Part shown: one piece after another, positions 16,494 to 25,667 of the stretch
Position numbering within the stretch: the first letter of the stretch is position 1
Layout of the letters: every line of letters begins with the position of its first letter
DNA from: an uncultured Burkholderiales bacterium
GTDB taxonomy: Bacteria; Pseudomonadota; Gammaproteobacteria; Burkholderiales; Burkholderiaceae_C
Length of the DNA stretch: 64,000 bases
Direction: 5' to 3'
NCBI GenBank assembly: GCA_903880855.1
Contig: CAIRQX010000039.1
Coordinates: 33,101-97,100 of the forward strand
Translations under genes and position numbers: made by a program
The notes under the pieces: generated by a model
The model's database searches: none
What the model saw: the letters and a program-made list of their open reading frames with translations, nothing else
Told to the model about the DNA's origin: nothing

Positions 16494-17930
16494 ATGGACA
16501 ACATGTCAAACGCTGACTTACTAGCCATCGATCTTGGTACGCAAAGCATACGGTTGACTGCATTTGATCGAAGTGGACAAAAGCAATGGAATTGGTCTGC
16601 ACTTGTGGACTCGCATATACATGGTGATATTTTTGAACAATCTACCGAGCAATGGGGCGCCCTACTACTGCAAGGACTATGCGAGGCCCGCATAGCTGGA
16701 ATAAGGCCAAAAGCAATTGCTGCAGCAGGCCCATTAGCAGGATACGTTGCTCTTGACAGTGAAGGACATGCGCTTTGTCCCGCAGTGATGTACACAGACA
16801 GGCGCTCCGCCCCAGAAGCCAAATTTGTTGAAGCTATTGCCCTTGTCCAACCAGACGACTCTGGACTGAGAGTTCATATTGCGGACCCCATTCCACAATG
16901 GTTAAGACTCTGCCGTGAGTTCCCAGAAGTGGCTGAAAAAACCGCCTATTTTTTAGACGCAACCGGGTGGATAAACTTTTTTTTAACGGGCCAAGGCACA
17001 GTCAATGCATTCACAGGATTACGCCTCTACACATCTGAGACGCAACGCCTGCTTGGATTGAAAAATCCACCGTTTGGAAAAATTACGCCAGTAGGTCAGG
17101 CTATAGGAACACTGCGCCCTTCCATTGCCCAAGCGCTAGGCGTTGACAGTGCGCAAGTTATTTCCGCAACATTTGATAGCAAGTGTGCTTATCTGGGAAG
17201 CGGTCTGTCTACCCCAGGACAAGCTACTGAAATCTCAGGCACTGTTAGCTCCTTAGGTGTCTTGTCCCATAAACACATTCAAGACAAGACGCGTCGTATT
17301 TACAGCGTACCTTTCCTCAACGCCTACTTGGTAAGAGGCTCAACAGCTGCGGCAGGGAGTTCTCTCGAATGGGCCATGCAAAACTTATTGCAGTGCAACC
17401 TCGCAGAGCTAGATGCTTTTCTAGCTAGATCTCAACCGGGTGCAAATGGAATTTGCTTCTTGCCATATCTCGCAGGTGAGAGAACGCCACTCTGGAACCC
17501 GTGGGCCTCAGGGTCGCTTTTGGGGCTGAGGCTTGAAACAACCAAATCAGATATTGCGCGCGCAGTCATTGAAGGACTGGCCTTTTCTGTTGGGCATATT
17601 GCAACAGTCGTCGCAGAATGCGGCGTGTGCATAGATGAAGTATTTTTAGCTGGTGGATTGGCAAGAAACGACTTGCTTTGTCAAATTAAAGCGGATGTAT
17701 GGAATGTTCCAGTCAAAACATTCAGAGACCATGAATTAACTTCAATTGGGCTGGGCGTCATCATGGCTGTATCTATGGGTTACTTTAAAGACATACCTGA
17801 GGCCACTCAATCATTTACTAAAGTTGAAAAAGAATTTACTCCAAATGCAAATACTCAAAAAGTCCATTTGGAGGCTTTCAAAAGATATCAAGAATACTCA
17901 AAGGCACTGGCACCGCTTTACACTTCTTAA
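16494..17930 (+). CDS. FGGY-family carbohydrate kinase
   Basis: A 478-residue kinase of the xylulokinase/glycerol kinase family that phosphorylates a sugar or polyol with ATP. The N-terminal phosphate-binding loop is AIDLGTQSIRLTAFD (11-25). A substrate-site segment is AVMYTDRRSAPEAK, and the catalytic Asp region is ISATFDSKCAYLGSG. The C-terminal domain contains FLPYLAGERTPLWNP and EVFLAGGLARNDLL. A second ATG at 16503 is an alternative start. It opens a co-directional series (GST, Bug receptor, TauD/TfdA dioxygenase, hydrolase), suggesting a catabolic locus. The substrate is unassigned. Confidence 0.88.
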   Translation: MDNMSNADLLAIDLGTQSIRLTAFDRSGQKQWNWSALVDSHIHGDIFEQSTEQWGALLLQGLCEARIAGIRPKAIAAAGPLAGYVALDSEGHALCPAVMYTDRRSAPEAKFVEAIALVQPDDSGLRVHIADPIPQWLRLCREFPEVAEKTAYFLDATGWINFFLTGQGTVNAFTGLRLYTSETQRLLGLKNPPFGKITPVGQAIGTLRPSIAQALGVDSAQVISATFDSKCAYLGSGLSTPGQATEISGTVSSLGVLSHKHIQDKTRRIYSVPFLNAYLVRGSTAAAGSSLEWAMQNLLQCNLAELDAFLARSQPGANGICFLPYLAGERTPLWNPWASGSLLGLRLETTKSDIARAVIEGLAFSVGHIATVVAECGVCIDEVFLAGGLARNDLLCQIKADVWNVPVKTFRDHELTSIGLGVIMAVSMGYFKDIPEATQSFTKVEKEFTPNANTQKVHLEAFKRYQEYSKALAPLYTS

Positions 17931-17986
17931 AAGTGATTTTTTTAAAAGCGTACTTATTTTTAAATCTTTTTACAGGCAAACAAATC

Positions 17987-18613
17987 ATGACAATCCAACT
18001 CTACGCATTCGACACACCTAATGGCCGCAAAATATCTGTGGCGCTTGAAGAGATGGACTTGCCATACCAAGTAAACGTCATCAACATCATGAAAGACGAG
18101 CAGTTCGCTGCAGATTTCTTAAAAATAAGCCCTAACAACAAAATTCCTGCAATTGTTGACAGTGAAGGACCAAACGGCCAACCCATCAGCGTTTTTGAAT
18201 CAGGTGCGATTCTTATTTATTTAGCGGAGAAAACCGGTAAGTTTTTACCTGCAAGCGGCCCCCAACGCATTGCGGTTTTGGAATGGTTGATGTTCCAAAT
18301 GGCGGGGTTTGGCCCCATGCCAGGACAAGTGCACCATTTCCTAGGTCTCAGCGATGAAAGCGACAAACGCTACGGGCTTGAACGTTTCATGAAAGAAACT
18401 AGACGCTTGTATGGCGTGATGGATAGACGCTTAGCCACCCATGAATATTTCGCACAAGAACTTTCAATTGCAGATTTTGCAATTTTGGGCTGGGTATGGC
18501 GCCATCCTCGTCATCAGGTCGATTTGAATGATTTTCCAAATGTCAAGCGCTGGTTTGAGTCTTTGATGTCTAGGCCTTCAGTCAAAAGAGGTTTCGATAT
18601 TGCTTTGAAGTGA
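17987..18613 (+). CDS. Glutathione S-transferase (YfcG/Ure2p-like)
   Basis: A 208-residue GST. The start ATG 17987 gives MTIQLYAFDTPNGRKISVAL, the usual N-terminus of the nu/Ure2p-like class; the upstream extension is a low-complexity hydrophobic artefact. The thioredoxin-fold domain includes NNKIPAIVD (cis-Pro) and FESGAILIYLAEKTGKF. The helical domain has ELSIADFAILGWVWR (N-capping box). Members often have disulfide-bond reductase or dehalogenating activity with glutathione. Local base composition is AT-rich compared with housekeeping genes in this window. Confidence 0.9.
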   Translation: MTIQLYAFDTPNGRKISVALEEMDLPYQVNVINIMKDEQFAADFLKISPNNKIPAIVDSEGPNGQPISVFESGAILIYLAEKTGKFLPASGPQRIAVLEWLMFQMAGFGPMPGQVHHFLGLSDESDKRYGLERFMKETRRLYGVMDRRLATHEYFAQELSIADFAILGWVWRHPRHQVDLNDFPNVKRWFESLMSRPSVKRGFDIALK

Positions 18614-18688
18614 AAACTTTTTTGCATTTTCCTAAATAGAGTGCCATGATCTGCACTTTATAAGTTTCCATTTATTCGGGAAATCATC

Positions 18689-19690
18689 ATGCCAATTTCA
18701 AAATCGTATTTTCTTAAAACATTAACCATGCGGTTCTTCGTTTTTTTATTAGCGACTAATTTAATAGGTGCAGTCTCTGCACAAACCCTTGCGCCTAATT
18801 TCCCAATCAAACCTGTCCGAATCATCGTTCCACAAACTCCAGGTGGTGCTTCAGATGCATTAGCACGCATCGTTGGACAAAAACTTTCAGAAAAATGGGG
18901 GCAACCAGTTGTAATCGAGAATCGCCCTGGTGCCGGAGGCAATATCGGAATGGACGCAGTTGCAAAAGCACCTGGTGATGGCCATACCTTACTCATGTCT
19001 TATGTAGGCTCGCACGCCATTAACCCGAGCATCTATAGCAAATTACCTTTTGACCCCGAAGCTGATTTCGTGGCGGTGGCAACCTTGGCTAACGTACCCT
19101 TTGTAGCAGCCGTTAACGCGTCTGTGCCCGTGACGAATATGAAAGGCTTGGTGGCCTATGCCGCGCAAAGACCTGTGGCATTTGGATCTGCAGGCAACGG
19201 ATCTGTGAACCATTTGTTGGGCGAAATGTTCAACACCGCAAGTGGCGCCAAGATGCAGCATGTGCCTTACAAAGGTGCCGCTCCAGCTTTGACGGATCTA
19301 ATTTCAGGTCAAATCCAAGTGGTCTTTACCAGCTTGCCGTCCGTAGCGCAGCATATTCGCTCGGGTACGGTGAAGGGCTTGGGTGTCACTGGTTCTAAAA
19401 GAGCGGTTGCTTTCAAAGATATTCCTACCATCGCCGAGTCAGGTTTTCCTGGTTTTGTGATCAACCCTTGGTTTGGATTGTTCGCTTCTAAAGGAACCCC
19501 TGCCAATGTGGCGAAGCAGATCAATGCGGATGTGAAAAAAGTCTTAGAAGACAAAGACATCTTGGATAAATTTTCAGCTTTAGGGGCTGAGCCTTTTGAA
19601 ACAACACCACAAGAGTTTCAAGCCATTCTTCACGCTGATATCAAAACTTGGGCTGCAGTTGTCAAAAGCTCGGGTGCTACTGCAGATTAA
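18689..19690 (+). CDS. Bug-family (TctC) periplasmic solute receptor
   Basis: A 333-residue extracytoplasmic receptor of tripartite tricarboxylate transporters, typical of Burkholderiales. It has a signal peptide ending near AVSAQ at residue 32, then FPIKPVRIIVPQTPGGASD, VIENRPGAGGNIGMDAVAK and VPYKGAAPALTDLISGQIQ, which line the carboxylate-binding cleft. No tctA or tctB membrane genes are nearby, so it is an orphan receptor that must share a transporter or act as a sensor. A second Met at 18728 would shorten the signal peptide and lacks a ribosome site. The ligand is unknown. Confidence 0.93.
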   Translation: MPISKSYFLKTLTMRFFVFLLATNLIGAVSAQTLAPNFPIKPVRIIVPQTPGGASDALARIVGQKLSEKWGQPVVIENRPGAGGNIGMDAVAKAPGDGHTLLMSYVGSHAINPSIYSKLPFDPEADFVAVATLANVPFVAAVNASVPVTNMKGLVAYAAQRPVAFGSAGNGSVNHLLGEMFNTASGAKMQHVPYKGAAPALTDLISGQIQVVFTSLPSVAQHIRSGTVKGLGVTGSKRAVAFKDIPTIAESGFPGFVINPWFGLFASKGTPANVAKQINADVKKVLEDKDILDKFSALGAEPFETTPQEFQAILHADIKTWAAVVKSSGATAD

Positions 19691-19710
19691 TTAAAAATAA
19701 AGCTTTGGAT

Positions 19711-20535
19711 ATGAAATTCAGAAAAATTGCTGGTGCATTAGGTGCGGAAATTTCAGGTGTCGACTTAACGCAAGACCAGTCAGCTGATTTGATAAAAAAT
19801 ATTCGAGATATTTTTTTAAATCACAATGTAATTTTTTTTAAAAACCAACCACTGACATCGCGGCAATTTATGAATTTTGCTAAGTCAATGGGTACACCTG
19901 TCGAGTATCCATTCGTGAAAGGATTTGAAGATTTTCCTGAAATCATTGAAGTTAAAAAACTAGAACATGAAAAAGTTAACTTCGGTGGCGTTTGGCACTC
20001 CGATACGACTTACCTGGAGTGCCCCCCCATGGGCTCTATGTTGCTATCCAAAGAAACCCCGCCCTTTGGCGGGGACACATTGTTTGCTTGTCAATACGCC
20101 GCCTACGAAGCTTTGTCAGACACCATGCAGCGCATGCTGAACGGCTTGCAGGGCATAAGTTCCTCTGCAAAAGCTGATGTGTCTAAAACACGTGAAGATC
20201 GGATCAAATCTGATGGTAAAGATTCAGCTCCTAAGAGTTTTAGCAGCATCCATCCGGTTATCAGAACCCATCCAGAGACAGGTCGCAAAGCTCTTTATGT
20301 GAACGTGGCACACACATCTGGAATTGAAGGCCTGACAAACGCAGAAAGTGCCTCATTGTTGTCATTCTTGTTTGAACATCAAGTGAAGCCTGAATTCACT
20401 TGCCGATGGGCTTGGGAACTAAATTGCTTGGCGTTTTGGGATAACCGTTGCACTCAGCACAATCCAATCAATGACTATGACGGATACCGAAGAGTACTTC
20501 ACCGAATCACACTTCAGGGAGATAAGCCTGTTTGA
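19711..20535 (+). CDS. TauD/TfdA-family Fe(II)/2-oxoglutarate dioxygenase
   Basis: A 274-residue non-heme iron dioxygenase. The start at ATG 19711 gives MKFRKIAGALGAEISGVDL, the family N-terminus; the longer frame overlaps the Bug receptor gene. Iron ligands are His96 and Asp98 in VWHSDTTY and a distal His in RRVLHRITL, with the 2-oxoglutarate Arg close by. Family members hydroxylate small organosulfonates or aryloxy acids such as taurine or 2,4-D and release sulfite or a phenol. In this context it probably attacks the solute handled by the neighbouring receptor. The substrate is undetermined. Confidence 0.9.
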   Translation: MKFRKIAGALGAEISGVDLTQDQSADLIKNIRDIFLNHNVIFFKNQPLTSRQFMNFAKSMGTPVEYPFVKGFEDFPEIIEVKKLEHEKVNFGGVWHSDTTYLECPPMGSMLLSKETPPFGGDTLFACQYAAYEALSDTMQRMLNGLQGISSSAKADVSKTREDRIKSDGKDSAPKSFSSIHPVIRTHPETGRKALYVNVAHTSGIEGLTNAESASLLSFLFEHQVKPEFTCRWAWELNCLAFWDNRCTQHNPINDYDGYRRVLHRITLQGDKPV

Positions 20536-20550
20536 GTTTTAAATAGACTC

Positions 20551-21459
20551 ATGATTCCCACAGATTTCATTTTTCCCATGAAAACAGTTGAAACCTCTCT
20601 CTTAAAAATTGCATACGAAGAGCTAAACCCAACGGCCAAGCGTTGTGTCATTCTTTTACACGGCTGGCCTGATAGCCCTAGAACTTGGAATGGCGTAGCA
20701 CCTGAATTGGCTAAGCAAGGCTGGCGTGTATTGGTTCCAGCGCTTCGCGGATTCTCACCCACCCAGTTTTTGAAAAGTGAAACTCCACGTACTGGACAAC
20801 TTGCTTCACTGGGGCGAGACCTTGTCGAGTTCATTGCCGCATTAGGCATAGAGAAGCCTGCCTTAATAGGCCACGACTGGGGCGCTCGTGCCGCAGGAAA
20901 TGCATGCGGTTTGTCTCCAGATATTGCTAGCCATCTTGTCCTCGTGTCTGTAGGGTATGGGACTAATCTTCCCAGTCAGCACATTGACTTCTTACAAGCC
21001 AAAAATTATTGGTACCACTGGCTAATGGCAACCTCAAAGGGAGCTGAGTTAGTTAAAAACGATCCGAAGGGATTCGCAAAAATCATGTGGGATACGTGGT
21101 CTCCTCCTGGGTGGTACAGCCATGAGGAGTTCGAGATAACAGCGCAAGCTTTTGACAACCCTGATTGGCTAGATGTGACTCTTCATTCCTACAGCCACAG
21201 GTGGGGACATGCACCTAGTGACCCTTACTACGCAAATGACGAGTCTGTTTTAAATCAAATACCCAAAATCGATATTCCCACCTTGATGCTTCACGGAATA
21301 GAAGACTCAGTTAGCCTTCCTAAAACATCTGAAGGAAAAGAGCATTTATTTAGTAACCATTACGAAAGAAAACTACTGCCAAAAATTGGTCACTTCCCGC
21401 AAAGAGAAAATCCAGATTTGATTGCGCGTGAATTGGTTGATTTTTTAGAGCGACATTAA
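20551..21459 (+). CDS. Alpha/beta hydrolase, epoxide hydrolase-like
   Basis: A 302-residue alpha/beta-hydrolase. It has the oxyanion segment LLHGWPDSPRTWN (about 35-47), the nucleophile elbow LIGHDWGARAAG with Asp as nucleophile (as in epoxide hydrolases and haloalkane dehalogenases, not Ser), a Trp/Tyr-rich cap with NYWYHWLMA, and the catalytic His in IGHFPQRENPD. It starts 15 nt after the dioxygenase gene, so it is likely in the same operon. A second in-frame ATG at 20578 would remove nine residues. It is the last gene of the 16.5-21.5 kb series. Confidence 0.85.
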   Translation: MIPTDFIFPMKTVETSLLKIAYEELNPTAKRCVILLHGWPDSPRTWNGVAPELAKQGWRVLVPALRGFSPTQFLKSETPRTGQLASLGRDLVEFIAALGIEKPALIGHDWGARAAGNACGLSPDIASHLVLVSVGYGTNLPSQHIDFLQAKNYWYHWLMATSKGAELVKNDPKGFAKIMWDTWSPPGWYSHEEFEITAQAFDNPDWLDVTLHSYSHRWGHAPSDPYYANDESVLNQIPKIDIPTLMLHGIEDSVSLPKTSEGKEHLFSNHYERKLLPKIGHFPQRENPDLIARELVDFLERH

Positions 21460-21612
21460 GTCTTAAAACAGACTGCTGCAGACGAGAGCAGATGTCTTGG
21501 ACATGGACAGTTGCTGATTAGAAGCTGCACCCAATCTAATTGGGGCCCAAGTTGTTAACGATGTGATCGGTACAAACTGTAAATAGTGTCTTCAGTATGT
21601 ACCATTTTTGAA

Positions 21613-21661
21613 TGGTGGACCCACCTGGACTCAAACCAGGGTTCACAGGACCAAAGGATTA
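21613..21661 (+). repeat. Degenerate copy of the 3' half of the tRNA(CAT) gene (att-like scar)
   Basis: Positions 21613-21641 repeat the plus-strand image of the acceptor/T-arm end of the tRNA at 25668-25744 over 29 nt with two mismatches. After an 8-nt insertion, ACCAAAGGATTA matches again. The copy is in the same orientation as the real gene. It lacks the 5' half, so it is not a functional tRNA. Confidence 0.8.
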
Positions 21662-21672
21662 AAGGGATCGCA

Positions 21673-22110
21673 ATGAAAATAAGAATGGCACGCGAAGCCG
21701 ACTTCGCACAATGGCTTCCACTTTGGCAGGGCTACCAGACCTTTTATAAAACCGCCATCACAGAAGAAGTAACCGCCAAGACTTGGGCGCGTTTCTTAGA
21801 CCAAAACGAGCCCATGCATTGCGCCTTGTTAGAAATCGATGGCAGTCTAGTCGGAATGGTGCACTACATCTTTCACCGCAGTTGCTGGACTGAAGGCGAC
21901 TATGTCTATTTACAAGACCTATTTGTTGATCTGGAATTACGCGGCAAGGGTTTAGGCAGAGCCCTGATTGAGCATGTTTATAACGCTGCTGAAAAGGCTA
22001 AGGCCTCTCGAGTCTGGTGGCTTACTCATGAATCCAATACACAGGCCATGCATTTGTATGACCGCATTGCGGACAAGAGCGGATTTATTCAGTACCGAAA
22101 GCTGATGTAA
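21673..22110 (+). CDS. GNAT-family N-acetyltransferase
   Basis: A 145-residue GCN5-related acyltransferase using acetyl-CoA. The start at ATG 21673 is preferred because the frame further upstream is only translated tRNA remnant. Visible are MAREADFAQWLPLWQGYQTF at the N-terminus and motif A, LQDLFVDLELRGKGLGRAL, with the pyrophosphate loop RGKGLGR. The C-terminus has VWWLTHESNTQAMHLYDRIA. It stands alone on the plus strand, just inside the duplicated tRNA end. The substrate is unknown. Confidence 0.88.
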   Translation: MKIRMAREADFAQWLPLWQGYQTFYKTAITEEVTAKTWARFLDQNEPMHCALLEIDGSLVGMVHYIFHRSCWTEGDYVYLQDLFVDLELRGKGLGRALIEHVYNAAEKAKASRVWWLTHESNTQAMHLYDRIADKSGFIQYRKLM

Positions 22111-22246
22111 TCAAACTAGGAACCATAGCGGCAACAAGTAATGCGGCCATAGTCACATTAAAAATCTTTGCGTATACCTTGATCGCAAATAACTTACGCA
22201 TACGTGAAGCTGCACAGCAGAACGGAGGTTGACAGCAGTTATGGTT

Positions 22247-22879
22247 TCAAACCACTTTATCGCTTATGGTTTGCGGATAAGGTTGCGTTTGCTGAAATGA
22301 AGGTCGCCGCTCCAACTTAGTCGAATAGTTGGCTAAGGCGGGGTATAAGTTCTGCCAGTCAAACTCTTTGTAACGCACTTTCAAGTACCCAAGGGCTGAA
22401 CCTACGGCGATATCAGCCAGTCCGAACTTATTACCAACGGCAAACTGACTTTGCTCGACCAGTCGCGCTAACTCGCAAACCCCAGCCTCGATCTTGTGCA
22501 CCTGCCGAGCCGTCCATTCAGCACTTGCGTTGTCGCCGCGCATTCGCTCGAAAAACACTAGTACTACCGCGTCGCATATGCCGTCCGCCAAAACTTCCAA
22601 CTTTTTCGCCATCAGTCTTTCAGGTACGTCGCTAAACAGCAGTGGCGTCTGGGGGTAGATCAATTCCAAATATTCCAGAATGAACCGCGAGTCAAAGATG
22701 CTGCTTCCATCTTCAAGAATCAGTACGGGCAGTTTGGCAAGAGGGTTGTGCTGTTCAGTAATGGCACCTTGGTTCCATGGGACTTCAGTGATTAACTCGA
22801 ATGGAATATTTTTTTCTATCAGCGCAATCCTCACCTTGCGAGCGTAAGGACTGGGTGTGGCGCTAATGAGTCTGAGCAT
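22247..22879 (-). CDS. Glutathione S-transferase family protein
   Basis: A 210-residue GST. The N-terminal thioredoxin fold starts MLRLISATPSPYARKVRIAL, where Ser at the SPYARKV position is the likely glutathione-activating residue, followed by NPLAKLPVLILEDGSSIFDS with the cis-Pro and the Asp-Ser glutathione clamp. The helical domain contains FGLADIAVGSALGYLKVR. It lies 55 nt downstream of a second, unrelated GST on the same strand, and both follow a gamma-glutamyltransferase gene. This suggests a glutathione-adduct theme for the segment. Confidence 0.9.
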   Translation of the reverse strand: MLRLISATPSPYARKVRIALIEKNIPFELITEVPWNQGAITEQHNPLAKLPVLILEDGSSIFDSRFILEYLELIYPQTPLLFSDVPERLMAKKLEVLADGICDAVVLVFFERMRGDNASAEWTARQVHKIEAGVCELARLVEQSQFAVGNKFGLADIAVGSALGYLKVRYKEFDWQNLYPALANYSTKLERRPSFQQTQPYPQTISDKVV

Positions 22880-22934
22880 GAAAAGATCCTTTAGAGCTAA
22901 CTTGACGATGCCGTTTTGATTTAAATTAATTGAA

Positions 22935-23564
22935 TTAAGTTAAGGGCGCGCTTGCGTATTTAATATATCCAGGTCTTAGCTCAATTTGTTTAAACCAACG
23001 GATCAAATGTTGATAGTCCTCACGCTCAATTCGCAAGTTAAACCATCGAAAAGCAATCAAAGCTAATGGCAAATCAGCAATAGTGAAATGATCCCCTGTT
23101 ACCCATGGTGTGCTTTTAAGTTGGTAGTCGAGAATTTTTAGAATTGAACTCATTTGAACTCTTGTTTTTTCAAGTTCCTGCAAATTACGTTCTTCAAGCT
23201 TAGTACGAATAAAACCCCAGAACAAAGGCCGCATTACAGGCCATGCGGTAGTGTTATACCAATCTAGCCATTGATCAATTTTGGCAGATTGATCTGCAGA
23301 TTTTGGATAAAGAATATCTGTGACGTCGTGCTTTTTTGAAAGATATCGCAAAATTGCATGCGACTCCCACAACACCAATTCATTATCTTTAATGACGGGT
23401 ACCAACCCGTTGGGGTTCAATTGAAGATAGGACTGTGTTTTGTTCACACCATATTGCATACCTGCATCGGTACGTTCAAATGGGATTTTTAAGTCTTCAC
23501 ACAACCAAAGTACTTTTTGAACATTGATTGAATTTAGTCGCCCCCAGATGTGTAAATTGTTCAT
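22935..23564 (-). CDS. Glutathione S-transferase family protein
   Basis: A 209-residue GST of the theta-like bacterial group: IWGRLNSINVQKVLWLCEDL (substrate-binding Ser/Asn region), LNPNGLVPVIKD with the cis-Pro, LWESHAILRYLSKKH with the Glu-Ser clamp, and DHFTIADLPLALIAFRWF. It is clearly AT-rich: a sampled 60-nt line at 23041 is about 38% G+C, against about 60% at 24541 inside the neighbouring transferase gene. This contrast fits separate origins for the genes in the 21.6-25.7 kb segment. Confidence 0.9.
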   Translation of the reverse strand: MNNLHIWGRLNSINVQKVLWLCEDLKIPFERTDAGMQYGVNKTQSYLQLNPNGLVPVIKDNELVLWESHAILRYLSKKHDVTDILYPKSADQSAKIDQWLDWYNTTAWPVMRPLFWGFIRTKLEERNLQELEKTRVQMSSILKILDYQLKSTPWVTGDHFTIADLPLALIAFRWFNLRIEREDYQHLIRWFKQIELRPGYIKYASAPLT

Positions 23565-23717
23565 GCGATTTCATCGTGTTACATTTTTTTCATCATAACT
23601 GACGCCCCTAAATATTATTAAAAATCTTATCGAAACAATTAGATGCCCATTAATAAGAGTGTCTAAATTGAAGGAATAACAAACTAAATGGTCAAGCCTG
23701 CATGTAGCGCCTAACTC

Positions 23718-25406
23718 TCAGGCTTTGCGTGTTTCCGGCAAGAAACGAACTCCTTTGCGAGCCAATCCACCACCTATACCGATAGGTGTGCCGTCTGCCC
23801 GCCAGCATGCAGCGCCTTCGAGGGATCTATCTTCATGGAATTCAATTGCATTCATGCCTCCGCCCACATTGGGCACGCTTACAACGGCGTGACCACGGGT
23901 TTGAAGAGCTGTGTGCAGCGTCGGAGAAAAGGCGGGCTCTAGCTCCAGCTCAAACCCTTGGGTCCAGATGCGGGGCGCCTCAACCGCCTCTTGCAAGCTC
24001 ATGTCATGATCGATCAGGTTGATAAGGGCTTGAAGCGCAGAAGTAAAGATGCGCAAGCCGCCAGGCAAACCGAGCGCGTAGCGTGGCTTACCGTTCTTGA
24101 TCACCATTATCGGGGCCATGGACGAAGTCACTCGTTTTCCGGGGGCCATCGAGTTGGCGCGGTCAGGCCTCGGATCTAGTACGTAAAGGTAATTGTTGGG
24201 AATCATGCCGGTGCCCGGCACCATGTAGCGCGCACCAAACACCGAATTGATGGTCTGCGTGGCACTGACGATGCGCCCTTCACTGTCAGCTACGGTGATG
24301 TGGGTGGTGTTGGCGCCTTCAGCAGACGCCAGGCCTTGAGACCACGTTTGTGCCTGATGCAGGTTTATTTGCTTTCGGCGCTCGGCGGCGTATTCGGCAG
24401 ACAAGAGTTTTTCGACAGGGACATTTACAAAGTCTGGATCTGCCGTGACCGCAGAGCGATCCGCAAAAGCCATTTTCATCACCTCTGCGAGCAAGTGGAC
24501 GCTTTGTTCGGTTCCGAAGCCGATGGCTTTCAGATCAAAACCCTCAAGCACATTCAGCATTTGTCCGATGTGCAAAGGTCCTGCGCACGGTGGTGGCGGA
24601 CCGATGATTTCAAAACCGCGGTAATAGCTACGCAATGCGGCGGGATCACGGGTGTTGTAGCGGCGTAAATCTTCGAGGCTTAAAAAACCCTGGTGACTTG
24701 CAATATCAGCACAAAAGGCGCGGCCGAGTGCCCCGCTGTACAAAGCGCTGGCGCCTTCTTGGGCAACCAGTTTCAGTGTGTCGGCATAGGCACCTTGCAC
24801 CAGCAAATCTCCTTTTTGAAGCGCTTGACCTTGGGGCAAGAAAAATCGAGAAATTTCGGGGTCCAGCGATAAATCAGCCGCGTTTTCGGCTATGCAATCA
24901 CTCAAGTATTGCGTGGCCCTGAATCCAAAAGAGGCGTGTTTTAAGGCCGGCGCAATCACTTCCGCCAAATACATGGAACCATGGCGTGAAAGCATTTGGC
25001 ACCAGGCCATCAAGTTGCCGGGGGTGGCCACCGCACCTCTGCCCAGGCTGTGCTGGCGACCTACGCTTTCGAGAGAACCGGGGGGTGCCAAAGGATCATG
25101 TGTGAAGGTGTGTTGGCCGACGGCCTGAGGGCATGTGCCTTGACCCTCCAATATGGTGTGCGTTCCATCTGGCTGACGAAGGTGTGCAAACCCGCCGCCG
25201 AGAAGGCCCACCATCATCGGCTCGACCACGCTTAGGGTGAAGAGTGCTGCTACAGCTGCATCCACCGCATTGCCACCGGCGCACAACATTTCTGAGCCGG
25301 CAGCAGAGGCCAACGGATGGTTGGTGACTACCATGCCACGTGATGCGCGAGCCGGTTGTTTTTCGGTGACAAAAGAGGTACCGCAATGATCTGTCCAATG
25401 GTGCAT
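23718..25406 (-). CDS. Gamma-glutamyltransferase (no signal peptide)
   Basis: Ntn-hydrolase of 562 residues that cleaves the gamma-glutamyl bond of glutathione or similar amides. The proenzyme splits itself before the nucleophile Thr367 in NTTHITVAD. Other landmarks are GGNAVDAAVAALFTLSVVEP (44-63), LLGGGFA, PGKRVTSSMAP (Ser428/429, oxyanion site) and LPGGLRIFTSALQ. The N-terminus is polar, with no signal peptide, unlike the periplasmic Ggt of enterics, so a cytoplasmic amide hydrolase or ligand-specific role is possible. It is more GC-rich than the adjacent GST genes. Confidence 0.9.
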   Translation of the reverse strand: MHHWTDHCGTSFVTEKQPARASRGMVVTNHPLASAAGSEMLCAGGNAVDAAVAALFTLSVVEPMMVGLLGGGFAHLRQPDGTHTILEGQGTCPQAVGQHTFTHDPLAPPGSLESVGRQHSLGRGAVATPGNLMAWCQMLSRHGSMYLAEVIAPALKHASFGFRATQYLSDCIAENAADLSLDPEISRFFLPQGQALQKGDLLVQGAYADTLKLVAQEGASALYSGALGRAFCADIASHQGFLSLEDLRRYNTRDPAALRSYYRGFEIIGPPPPCAGPLHIGQMLNVLEGFDLKAIGFGTEQSVHLLAEVMKMAFADRSAVTADPDFVNVPVEKLLSAEYAAERRKQINLHQAQTWSQGLASAEGANTTHITVADSEGRIVSATQTINSVFGARYMVPGTGMIPNNYLYVLDPRPDRANSMAPGKRVTSSMAPIMVIKNGKPRYALGLPGGLRIFTSALQALINLIDHDMSLQEAVEAPRIWTQGFELELEPAFSPTLHTALQTRGHAVVSVPNVGGGMNAIEFHEDRSLEGAACWRADGTPIGIGGGLARKGVRFLPETRKA

Positions 25407-25638
25407 ACAAATGATGGTGAGGTTGGGTCAAGGAAAGTAGAGTTACAACTTAGTCTGGAAATGCATTAAAAACAAGGGTGCAATCCATAAGTCGTAACCG
25501 AATTGTCTTCAGCTGCCCAACCATCAGTTAATCAAAGTTGCACTTCGTGCTTGAATTCGCCCTTTGAAATAACAGTCTCAAAAGTTAACTTTAAAAATAG
25601 CTTTTATATAGACTGAAAATTAGTTAAAGCACAAGAAA
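25407..25638. other. AT-rich intergenic stretch without a recognisable gene
   Basis: Between the gamma-glutamyltransferase start and the tRNA terminator there is no credible reading frame on either strand. A short GCAC-TTC-GTGC hairpin near 25541 is the only structure seen. The transferase promoter on the minus strand probably lies here, but no clear -35/-10 pair stands out. With the tRNA and its flanks, 25407-25920 is the longest protein-free stretch in the window. Confidence 0.5.
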
Positions 25639-25664
25639 AAAGCCACTCAAAGAGTGGCTTTTAA
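25636..25664 (-). terminator. Intrinsic terminator of the tRNA(CAT) gene
   Basis: Stem AAAGCCACTC / GAGTGGCTTT (25639-25648 and 25652-25661) with a 3-nt loop. Read on the minus strand it is followed by TTTTTCTTGT, directly downstream of the tRNA 3' end. Confidence 0.88.
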
Positions 25665-25667
25665 AAG

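Noticed and set aside
21586-21672. N-terminal extension of the GNAT gene containing a WWTHLDSNQG segment
   Set aside because: This is the translation of the tRNA remnant, a common false gene start; the acetyltransferase begins at 21673.
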